Part shown: one piece after another, positions 56,901-64,000 of the stretch | How positions within the stretch are numbered: the first letter of the stretch is position 1 | Layout of the letters: each line of letters starts with the position of its first letter | Assembly: GCA_964019335.1 (NCBI GenBank) | Contig: OZ025660.1 | Location: forward strand, 434,001 to 498,000 | Source: Diplonema japonicum | Taxonomy: Eukaryota; Euglenozoa; Diplonemea; Diplonemida; Diplonemidae | Direction of reading: 5' to 3' | Length of the DNA stretch: 64,000 bases | The notes under the pieces: generated by a model | Databases searched by the model: none | What the model saw: the letters and a program-made list of their open reading frames with translations, nothing else | Told to the model about the DNA's origin: nothing | Program-made: the position numbers and the translations under genes

Positions 56901-59342
56901 CGGCTCTGCTACGAGCAGTGCGTATTCCTTGTGCCACTCCTCAAGAGCACGTGCAAGAATCGTTTCCTCCGTCTCGCCAAGCGCCTGGTCCATCCAGATG
57001 TTCTGCCCACCAACCCTGCTCCCGTCCCTGCTCACGTTGCCGTTGCTTATGCACGAGGCAGCATGCCGTATGGCATCCCCCGCGCACTTCACGTCGAACT
57101 TCAAAGGATCCGCATCATACATCCCCCTCAGCCGTGTGTGCACTTCTAGCCCTACCTGCTGTATCCCGTCACTCTCCCCTGGTTCCCTGTAGTTGACAAT
57201 GCCCGTGTCTTTGTACTTTTTTACAAGCAGATCGAACAGCGCCTCTTCCCTCCCGTCGTACCTCTGGAGCAGTACTTTCATTGTGTCCTTCTTCTTGGGC
57301 ATGTGCTTACTGTACACAGCATCAAGGCGCCTCACCCACGTGTCATTGGGATCCACCTCTGGGGTGAGAGACAGAGTGTTGGGGGTGAGCTGCCCCAGAT
57401 TCATGGATGGCGTGATGGAGAGTGATTTGTTAAGTGTGTTGCTCCTGCTGCGCGATTGTGGCTCGGTGGAGAGGGAGGGCTCTGATGGCGTGTGGTGAGC
57501 AGAAGCTGCAGGAGTGGTCCGTGTTGAGGCAGCCGGAGTCTGCTCTTTAGGAAACGGCTCAGCAATGATCTGCGGTGGTGGCAACGCTTGACCAGCGGGG
57601 GTCACAGACACCCCTGGTGCCTGCTTGGGAACTGTTTCGGGCGTAGTCTTGGGCGAGTGGTTCACAGACTGTGTGGTGGGAATGTTCACCAATGATCCGA
57701 TGCCCACACGCGTAATCCTCGACGAGATGGTTTCCTGCCCTGCATCCTTTTCTAGTTGTTCTTTGAGCTGCTGTTTCAGTTGTTGCTCTTTTTCGTCAAG
57801 CTCTTGGATGCGCTTCTCCCGCTCTGCCTTTGCTTCCGCAGCCAGTCGCTCCCGTTCAGCCTCAGCCTCCTCCTCTTTCTTTCTTTGTGCTTCTTTCTCC
57901 TTTTCAGCTTCTGCTTTCTTTCGTTCCACTTCTTGAGCATCTTCAGCTGCTTTTTTCTGTGCAGTTTCTTCTTCCACTTTCTGCTTGGCTGCTTCTTCTG
58001 CAGCTTTCTGCTCAGCAATTCTGCGCTGTGTTTCAGCATCTTCTGCAGCTTTCCGTTGAGCTTCAACCTCCTCTGCTATTTTACGTTGTGCCTCAGCCTC
58101 GTCAGTTGCTTTTCGTTGAGTTTCAGCCTCTTCAGCCGCTTTCCGTTGTGCTTCAGCTTCAGCTGCAGCCTTCTGCTGTGCTTCAGCCTCTTCAGCTGCT
58201 TTCCGTTGAGCTTCGGCCTCTTCAGCCGCTTTCCGTTGTGCTTCAGCTTCAGCTGCAGCCTTCTGCTGTGCTTCAGCCTCTTCAGCTGCTTTCCGTTGAG
58301 ATACAGTTTCAGCTTCAGCCTTCCGTTGAGCTTCCTCTTCAGCCGCTTTCCGTGCCTCCTCTTCTGCTTTCTTTTGCGCAACCTCTTGTTCTGCCTTTCG
58401 CTGTGCTTCAGCCTCATTTGCTATTCGCTGTGTTTCGGCCTCTGCTGCTCTCTGTGCTTCAGCCTCCTGTGTCTTTCGTTGTGCTTCCAATTCTGCTGCT
58501 TTGCGCTCTTCTTCAGCTTTCCGTTCAGTTTCCTTCGCCTCCGCGCCAGCATCAACAGCACCAGGTATTTTAACGTTTTTCGGTTTCAGCACCTGTTAAG
58601 GTGTTTAAAAGGTAAATTTGCATACCTGCGACTCTCCTGTGGCCAGCTTGACGCGGTAGCACATAATATCTGCAGCACTCCGGAAGCCAACTACCTTGCA
58701 CATGGTTCCATTCAGAGTTGCGAGCCGTTCAAGTCCCTGTATCTCAAGCTCCGTGCCGACAGGGCTGAGGCCCTCTGGAGTGGGTTCTCTGAGATTTGCA
58801 GGTTTGACGGGCTGCTTCTTGTTTTCAGGCAGCATCACGATGATGGTGTTAGGGGCACCCTTCGAGGCATTGATGCCCACCACGCTGACCTTTAGACCGT
58901 TGAGATCGGAGCGGGACTTCAGACCGAATATTTCGACCTCGCAATTTGCTGGAAAACGTTCTTTCACATTTTTAGGTTTCAGTGCAACCGAGCCGCCGTC
59001 CGCAGTAACGACATCCATGCAGATGATGTTCCCGCCGTCTGGGTTCTTGGCGACCTTGTAACTGCGAACGTTCGCATGGGTGTCGTTGAACTTCTTGAAA
59101 TTGGCGCTCTCAAGCCCTTGAATCACTACGTCCATGTCCAGAGCCACGCACCCCGTAGGGAGAATTTGTGTGGGGGGCACAGGGTACTTCTTCCCGTCTA
59201 TCTTTACAATGACGTTGCTACCCCCTTTATCGTTGTCCATGAACCCCAGCACCTCGCACTCCCTGTTCTCGAACTTGAATCCATACCCCACCAACGTTAC
59301 TTGCGTTCCTATTGGCACACATCTTGGGGGGACCTTTGCCAT
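53922..59342 (-). CDS. Multi-domain protein: four LKPKN modules, coiled coil, CAP domain (join 53922..58592, 58626..59342)
   Basis: Two exons give 1,795 residues. Residues 1-250 hold four similar SH3-like modules, three of them ending in VALKPKNVK, VKPANLRE and VLKPKNVK; the fourth is completed only across the 33-nt intron. Residues about 255-530 form an E/A/K/Q coiled coil of near-repeated EEAEAQRKAA units. A Pro/Thr/Ser-rich stretch follows, then a CAP/SCP (PR-1-like) domain at about 650-830: WVRRLDAVYSKHMP, HCGQMLWRAVKQMGVGVC and CVVVNYGPSGK, matching the GHYTQVVW-GVGC and CNYxPPGN motifs, with His kept. A later part (HLQFYRGD, VAAALFPEMG, DLKTGEFWRP) vaguely recalls the OGFr N-terminal domain. 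No signal peptide, unlike most CAP proteins, so an internal role (GAPR-1-like) is inferred. Confidence 0.8.
58593..58625 (-). other. 33-nt intron in the CAP-domain gene
   Basis: The minus strand runs GTATGCAAATT to CCTTAACAG and contains an in-frame TAA. Splicing joins CAG to GTGCTGAAACCG and completes the fourth LKPKN module. Confidence 0.88.
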
Positions 59343-59425
59343 CCCCCTTTTCCTGTGGCTTATTAAATAAGTTTGCCCCCCCCCCCCCCCCCCCTTTTTT
59401 TTTCCAGATTTGTGTTCATAGTTCT

Positions 59426-59529
59426 TTTCAAAAAAACACAGTTCTATCGCAGACCAGCCAACCTTGAAGGGCCGACCGACTAGGATCGGAGGTGACAGAA
59501 TGGGTGTGTTGAGTTCTCATCACAGAGTT
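59426..59529 (-). ncRNA. Unassigned structured RNA ncX, copy 2
   Basis: C-box-like GTGATGA at 59517-59523 instead of ATGATGA, and the same T7 end at 59429. In the hairpin CCCT/AGGG becomes CCTT/AAGG, still paired. Length is 95 nt as in copy 1. Confidence 0.5.
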
Positions 59530-59576
59530 CCCATTCGTAGGAAAGTCCCCGCTTCTCCCAAAAACAGAAAAAAAGG

Positions 59577-59674
59577 AGACATCAGAACAGATCTTGGTTT
59601 GCGAATGGAATGGTTGTACACACTTGCACCCAAAGGTGCTTCATACGCCAGGTAAAGTGGTGTCATCATCTTGC
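59577..59674 (-). ncRNA. C/D-box RNA cdC, copy 4
   Basis: D at 59582-59585, C at 59663-59669. This copy lies away from a mucin-like start, so it is not just part of that leader. Confidence 0.76.
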
Positions 59675-59727
59675 CCCTTTGCCTACCTCCCCACCCCTCC
59701 ATTGGTCCTCGTGATGGGAAAAAATGA

Positions 59728-59830
59728 ATGGATCAGTTTCCTTCTGTCATTTATGTGTTAAAGGGGAATCAGGAGACTGTGTCTTCATAGAATGGACCAA
59801 TGTTCTTTAACTACGGTGTCATCATGCTTC
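59728..59830 (-). ncRNA. C/D-box RNA cdF, copy 6
   Basis: D at 59733-59736, C at 59819-59825. Confidence 0.72.
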
Positions 59831-59907
59831 GGTGTTGCTGCTGTCGGGCACAACACAGATCCTTGAGACAGCAAAAAGAAAAGCAACTGTGCTTGGGTGT
59901 TGTTGCT

Positions 59908-60012
59908 GCTTCTCAGAAAGGGTTTGTGCAGAGCACCTATCCATCAAACACCTATCATCTGTGATGACAAGGTCAGAGACTCTAGTCTTTTGTGCTTTGA
60001 TCATCATTCACA
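59908..60012 (-). ncRNA. C/D-box RNA cdA, copy 4
   Basis: D at 59913-59916, C at 60001-60007. Just outside D it reads GAGAAGCAGCAACA rather than oligo-A. Confidence 0.78.
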
Positions 60013-60057
60013 GCGTTGGTGTGTCCCCTTCGACGCAAACCTTGCGCTCAAAGCAAG

Positions 60058-60123
60058 TAGTCTCACGCTGATAAAGCTCCCATTCCAAGCATGAGGTGCC
60101 CAACGGGTGGTATGTACAGCGTT
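60058..60123 (-). ncRNA. H/ACA-like RNA haA, copy 8
   Basis: AGA at 60061-60063 (as TCT), 5' stem ending at 60122. Confidence 0.75.
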
Positions 60124-60160
60124 GCGTTGCCTGTCCCTCCACTCCAAGGAGAAGGGTCGG

Positions 60161-60256
60161 AGACATCAGAAGAGGTGTAGTTTGTTGATAATGTTCCATT
60201 TCACGCCCCCCCAGGGGGAGGTCATCTAACCGCAATATCGTGTCTCATCATCTGTC
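60161..60256 (-). ncRNA. C/D-box RNA cdB, copy 4, fused to a cdD stub
   Basis: D at 60166-60169, C at 60245-60251. The 3' tail of cdD (60135-60157) abuts it, with the rest of cdD missing. Confidence 0.74.
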
Positions 60257-60299
60257 TGCTGAAACCAAACAAATCAAAAAGAAACAAAAAGAAAAGCAG

Positions 60300-60365
60300 C
60301 GTTCTCACCAGCACATCGAACCACATGCACCATGATGAGCTGCTGCGGTATTGCAATGCGGGTTT
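60300..60365 (-). ncRNA. H/ACA-like RNA haF, copy 2
   Basis: AGA at 60303-60305 (as TCT), 5' stem ending at 60362. Confidence 0.62.
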
Positions 60366-60390
60366 CCTACTGCAACGCTCCTTGGCACTC

Positions 60391-60461
60391 TCATCTCCCG
60401 CCCACTTTCACCCTGCAGCACAAACAGAGTGTGACTGCTGCAACGACAGCGGAGGGCGGTG
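60391..60461 (-). ncRNA. H/ACA-like RNA haB, copy at 60.4 kb
   Basis: AGA at 60394-60396 (as TCT), lower stem ending at 60460. Confidence 0.72.
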
Positions 60462-60503
60462 GAATATCTGGATGAAAATGTTCATTCCTTCTTGTCAGTC
60501 TCT

Positions 60504-60582
60504 TTTCAAAAAAACACAGTTCTATCGCAGACCAGCCAACCCTGAAGGGCTGACCGACTAGGATCGGAGGTGACAGAATGGG
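60504..60582 (-). ncRNA. ncX, truncated copy
   Basis: Hairpin and T7 end are kept, but the 5' part with the C-box-like motif is replaced. A stem change (GGTCAGCCC) turns a G-U into an A-U pair. Confidence 0.45.
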
Positions 60583-60585
60583 CTC

Positions 60586-61032
60586 TCAAAACCAGGACAG
60601 TATATCTATCAATTTCTTCAAAAAAGAAAAGAAACAAGGTACAGGAGGGGAGGGGAGAAAAGTGAGTTCTCCTTTCGTTTCTTTGAGACAAAAAAAAAGA
60701 ACAAGCTTAAATATTATAGGTGGGGTTGGGTGAGACACAGCTCACGCCTTGTTCTTGGTGAATGAACAATAAAAAACATATAAGGGGGGGAAAAGATTCA
60801 CTAAAGAAAATTTTTAAAATAACAAAAAAGAATCTTACGAACATACCCATAAAGGGAATAGCGGTGGGGGTAAGAGTAAAGGATTCTTCTTCTTATTCTT
60901 TTCTTGTTTTTTTTTTTTTTTTTTGTGTGTATTCTTTTTTTTTTTTGTGGGGTTTTTTTTTTTTGTGGGTTTTTTTTTTTTTGTGGGTGTGTTTTTTGTT
61001 TAATAAGGTCAGCACTACAACTACTGCTAAAG
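60586..61032. other. Downstream flank of mucin-like 4
   Basis: Shortened form of the flank found after the other mucin-like genes, with expanded T runs near 60905-60990. Confidence 0.5.
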
Positions 61033-63408
61033 CTAAATGTCAAAGTACACGGTGGAACTGGGCGGTGTCATCTTAACCTCCTGAGAAGGCACAGGAGCTT
61101 TCTCCAAGTCACTCAACAGCATTTCCCGAGGAGCGGTCGTGGTCATGGTAGAGGTTCTCTTCTTGTTGTACACTGTGAGGGCGATGGCGGAACCAATGCA
61201 CAGGGCACCCAAACCACCTGCGAGATACAGCCACGGCATCGAGAAGGAGGAAGAGGAAGAGGAGGAGGAGGAGCCAGACTCGTCATCAGGTTGCGGGGCA
61301 GGAACGCTGACCTTTGTGACAGGCTTCACAACAAGGGAACCCTCGTCCCCGTCCACCAAAGGTCCCTTCCCCTCAGCTGCCTCCTTCACCGCCTCTTCCA
61401 CTTCCGCCTCGATCTTGTCCGCATCTTTCCCCTCAATACGGTACTCCACGAACACACCAGTGTCGCTGTCATCCTCCACCTGCTGGACTCCGGCACCTCT
61501 GTAACGACGCCTCTCCTCGTTCAGGTAGTCCATGTTCCATGAACGGTCCACTTCTACCGCATAGTTCCTCCTCTCCCTCGGTGTCGGACGCCTGTTCCCC
61601 GCCTTCAACACACCAACAGCAGTCACCACCAACCAGTCGGGCCTCGACCTCAGCCACCTTGAAGCCTTCATCATAGACATCCTGAACTTCCTCAGGAAGT
61701 CCCTCGGCCTCTGCATCACATAGTTCCTGTTACCTCTGAACCTCAAGCACTTCTCCATCTCAGGAGAAGGTGTGGGGTTTGGTGTCGACATTCTTGGAGC
61801 TGCGGTGTTCGGGGCTGAGGTCTCTCTCTGCTCGCTGCCAGGGGATGAAGTCACTTTCTGTTCACCACCAGGGGATGAGGTTTCTTTCTGCTCGCCACCA
61901 GGGGATGAAGTCACTTTCTGCTCGCTGCCAGGGGATGAAGTCTCCTTCTGTTCGCCATTAGGGCTTGGAGTCTCACCGTTGCCCATTTCACCACCAGGGG
62001 ATGGAGTCTTACCGTTGCCCATCTCACCACCAGGGGACGGAGTCTCGCCGTTGCCTTCTTCACTACCAGGAGATGGAGTCCTGCCGTTGCCTTCTTCACC
62101 ACCAGGGGATGGAGTCCTACCGCCGTTGCCTTCCTCACCGCCAGGGGATGGAGTCTCGCCGTTGCCTTCCTCACCACCAGGGGACGGACCTTCTTCACCA
62201 CCAGGAGATGGACCCTCTTCGGTACCTTCTTCAGTTCCCTCTTCGGTGCCCTCTTCTGTTCCCTCCTCGGTGCCCTCTTCTTTTCCCTCTTCACGGTCTT
62301 TTGCGGCTCCCTGTTCACCTTTGTTGCCATTGTTGCCCTCAGGGTTGTTGTTGCCCCCTTCTTCACCGTTGCCGGTGCCCCCTTCTTCACCGCCAGTTGG
62401 TGGAGGCATACCGTTACCACCTTCTTCACCACCAGTGGGTGGAGGCATACCGTTACCACCTTCCTCACCACCAGGGGATGGAGTCCTTCCGTTACCACCC
62501 TCTTCACCACCAGGGGATGGAGTCCTGCCGTTGCCACCTTCCTCACCACCAGGGGATGGAGTCCTTCCGTTACCACCCTCTTCACCACCAGGGGATGGAG
62601 TCCTGCCGTTACCACCCTCTTCACCACCAGGAGATGGAGTCCTACCGTTGCCACCTTCTTCACCGCCGGGAGATGGAGTCCTACCGTTGCCACCCTCCTC
62701 ACCACCAGGAGATGGAGTCCTACCGTTGCCACCCTCTTCACCGCCAGGGGATGGAGTCCTACCGTTGCCCTCTTCACCACCAGGGGATGGAGTCCTGCCG
62801 TTGCCTTCCTCACCACCAGGGGATGGAGTCTTACCGTTGCCCTCTTCACCACCAGGGGAATCCGTGTTCTGCTCACCGTTCGGACTCGGGGTGTTCTGCT
62901 GACCGTTCGGACTAGGAGTGTTCTGTTGACCATTAGGACTCGGGGTGTTCTGCTGGCCGTTAGGACTGGGAGTGTTCTGTTGGCCATTAGGACTAGGAGT
63001 GTTCTGCTGACCATTAGGGCTTGGAGTAGCAGGGGCTCGGGTATCAGGAGTTGAAGTAAAAGGAGCAGAAGTGTCAGGGGCCCGAGTATCAGGAGGCGAA
63101 GTAGCAGGGGCCCGAGTATCAGGGATTGCTGTGTCAGGGGACAAACTCTCACCCGGTTTACACTTCCTCGGGGGGTAGGTCTTCTTCCCGTAGCTCTTCT
63201 TCCCGTAGTAGGTCTTCTTCCCGTAGTACGTCTTCTTCCCGTAACTCTTCTTCCCATAATAGCTCTTCCCGTAGTACTTGCTACTGTAGTGGTTCCCGTT
63301 GCCGTAGCCATAGTTGTATCCCCCCACTTGGCTGCCATAGTAGTGTGCGCTGGCTGGTGCCACCATCGAGGCGGCACACAGCACTAGAAGCAAGCTCCTC
63401 GACCTCAT
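61033..63408 (-). CDS. Mucin-like type I membrane protein 4
   Basis: The shortest paralogue, 791 residues. It has only five TPSPNGQQN units plus one GEQN, fewer APDTSAP units (with a distinctive FTSTPDTRAP), two MPPPTGGEEGGNG units and one GSEEGNG variant. The signal peptide, Y/G/K-rich part, unique C-terminal region, membrane helix and tail are conserved. Upstream, homology to copies 1-3 stops about 25 nt before the start, right after the CACACAG-type acceptor region, and cdA follows instead of cdC. Confidence 0.88.
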   Translation of the reverse strand: MRSRSLLLVLCAASMVAPASAHYYGSQVGGYNYGYGNGNHYSSKYYGKSYYGKKSYGKKTYYGKKTYYGKKSYGKKTYPPRKCKPGESLSPDTAIPDTRAPATSPPDTRAPDTSAPFTSTPDTRAPATPSPNGQQNTPSPNGQQNTPSPNGQQNTPSPNGQQNTPSPNGQQNTPSPNGEQNTDSPGGEEGNGKTPSPGGEEGNGRTPSPGGEEGNGRTPSPGGEEGGNGRTPSPGGEEGGNGRTPSPGGEEGGNGRTPSPGGEEGGNGRTPSPGGEEGGNGRTPSPGGEEGGNGRTPSPGGEEGGNGRTPSPGGEEGGNGMPPPTGGEEGGNGMPPPTGGEEGGTGNGEEGGNNNPEGNNGNKGEQGAAKDREEGKEEGTEEGTEEGTEEGTEEGTEEGPSPGGEEGPSPGGEEGNGETPSPGGEEGNGGRTPSPGGEEGNGRTPSPGSEEGNGETPSPGGEMGNGKTPSPGGEMGNGETPSPNGEQKETSSPGSEQKVTSSPGGEQKETSSPGGEQKVTSSPGSEQRETSAPNTAAPRMSTPNPTPSPEMEKCLRFRGNRNYVMQRPRDFLRKFRMSMMKASRWLRSRPDWLVVTAVGVLKAGNRRPTPRERRNYAVEVDRSWNMDYLNEERRRYRGAGVQQVEDDSDTGVFVEYRIEGKDADKIEAEVEEAVKEAAEGKGPLVDGDEGSLVVKPVTKVSVPAPQPDDESGSSSSSSSSSFSMPWLYLAGGLGALCIGSAIALTVYNKKRTSTMTTTAPREMLLSDLEKAPVPSQEVKMTPPSSTVYFDI

Positions 63409-63545
63409 ATTTATGTTCAGTAAACCTGTGTGGTGTCATCACTTTTATGAGATTGGGAACAAAATAATTGGATCATGTCCTTTGTGTTGCAAGGCACAGA
63501 GGAGGGTCTACTTCACAAGACAGGTGTGCTTCGGGTGGTGTTGCT

Positions 63546-63650
63546 GCTTCTCAGAAAGGGTTTGTGCAGAGCACCTATCCATCAAACACCTATCATCTGT
63601 GATGACAAGGTCAGAGACTCTAGTCTTTTGTGCTTTGATCATCATTCACA
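63546..63650 (-). ncRNA. C/D-box RNA cdA, copy 5
   Basis: D at 63551-63554, C at 63639-63645. Flank outside D as in copy 4. Confidence 0.78.
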
Positions 63651-63727
63651 GCGTTGGTGTGTCCCCTTCGACACGGGTCATCACTTCAAGGAATTTCCTT
63701 GAAGGCAACGAGATTTTCTGGACGAAC

Positions 63728-63800
63728 TGAAAGATCACAGGGGAAGTAGAAGCAAGACAGGCATGTCGTGAAAGGGTCGTTGTCACCATCTTGTCAAAAA
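63728..63800 (-). ncRNA. cdE, degenerate copy
   Basis: C box mutated to ATGGTGA, D side rearranged. Likely inactive. Confidence 0.5.
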
Positions 63801-63843
63801 AGAAAAGGAAACCTTTTCCTCAAAAAAGCAAAAGAGAACCACT

Positions 63844-63922
63844 GGAGTCTCACGCTGATAAAGCTCCCATTCCAAGCATGAGGTAAGTAAACAGAGTAGT
63901 CGGAGGCGGCGTTTACAGCGTT
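63844..63922 (-). ncRNA. haA, variant with altered upper part
   Basis: The AGA end (63847-63849), 3' pocket and AATGGG are kept, but after GAGGT the sequence changes to one also seen at 51655-51700 before a CAGCGT returns. The upper stem cannot form as in other copies. Confidence 0.4.
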
Positions 63923-63941
63923 TCGTTGCCTGTCCCTCCAC

Positions 63942-64000
63942 TCCAAGGAGAAGGGTGTGCATCAGACGATGCCGTCTCACTGGTGTCTGCTCAGCACCAA
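63942..64000 (-). ncRNA. C/D-box RNA cdD, copy 4 (cut by window end)
   Basis: D at 63962-63965 and the terminal-stem half TCCAAGGA at 63942-63949 (plus strand) are present; the C box lies beyond the window. Confidence 0.7.

Overview
The window is eukaryotic nuclear DNA, most likely from a euglenozoan protist; I lean towards a diplonemid, but the species is an inference. Four observations support this. (1) Every protein gene I can support in 64 kb lies on the minus strand, as in the one-way gene arrays of Euglenozoa. (2) Several starts are preceded within a short distance by CACAG or pyrimidine-AG sites suited to trans-splicing. (3) Four cis-introns of 31, 33, 44 and 63 nt (GT..AG) restore reading frames. 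(4) The spacers hold many small RNA genes on the same strand. Among these are single-hairpin H/ACA-like RNAs ending in an AGA box 13-16 nt below the upper stem, a form described from trypanosomatids and Euglena, together with C/D-box RNAs whose guides match conserved rRNA segments.

Layout (all minus strand, window order). 0.3-6.1 kb: helical-repeat protein spliced in frame to a coiled-coil protein with a lipase-like domain lacking the catalytic serine. 6.4-9.0 kb: two identical NTF2-like genes, an LPMO pseudogene and a CCCH-gene fragment. 9.2-20.2 kb: RNA genes, an AA10 lytic polysaccharide monooxygenase (LPMO 1) and two tandem mucin-like membrane protein genes. 21.9-26.7 kb: frameshifted Cys-rich secreted protein, third NTF2-like copy, CWC27-type spliceosomal cyclophilin. 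26.7-30.8 kb: homopolymer-rich DNA with a 453-bp terminal-inverted-repeat element. 30.8-42.4 kb: NTF2/CCCH protein, LPMO 2, mucin-like 3, kinase-ankyrin protein. 43.8-53.7 kb: glycoside hydrolase, NTF2-like protein, sulfatase, LPMO 3, ML-domain protein. 53.9-63.4 kb: large CAP-domain protein and mucin-like 4.

The central result is the nature of the spacers. Their shuffled 50-125-bp repeats resolve into about 17 families of small nucleolar RNA genes present in 2-8 copies each, with constant box-to-box lengths inside each family and sharp conservation edges at the boxes. I count roughly 28 C/D-type and 48 H/ACA-type copies. LPMO, mucin-like and RNA genes have been duplicated together as segments. 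The protein genes are rich in secreted products (LPMO, sulfatase, glycoside hydrolase, ML, Cys-rich and mucin-like proteins), which fits a free-living microbe that breaks down polysaccharides outside the cell. I found no tRNA, 5S, spliced-leader RNA or CRISPR array.
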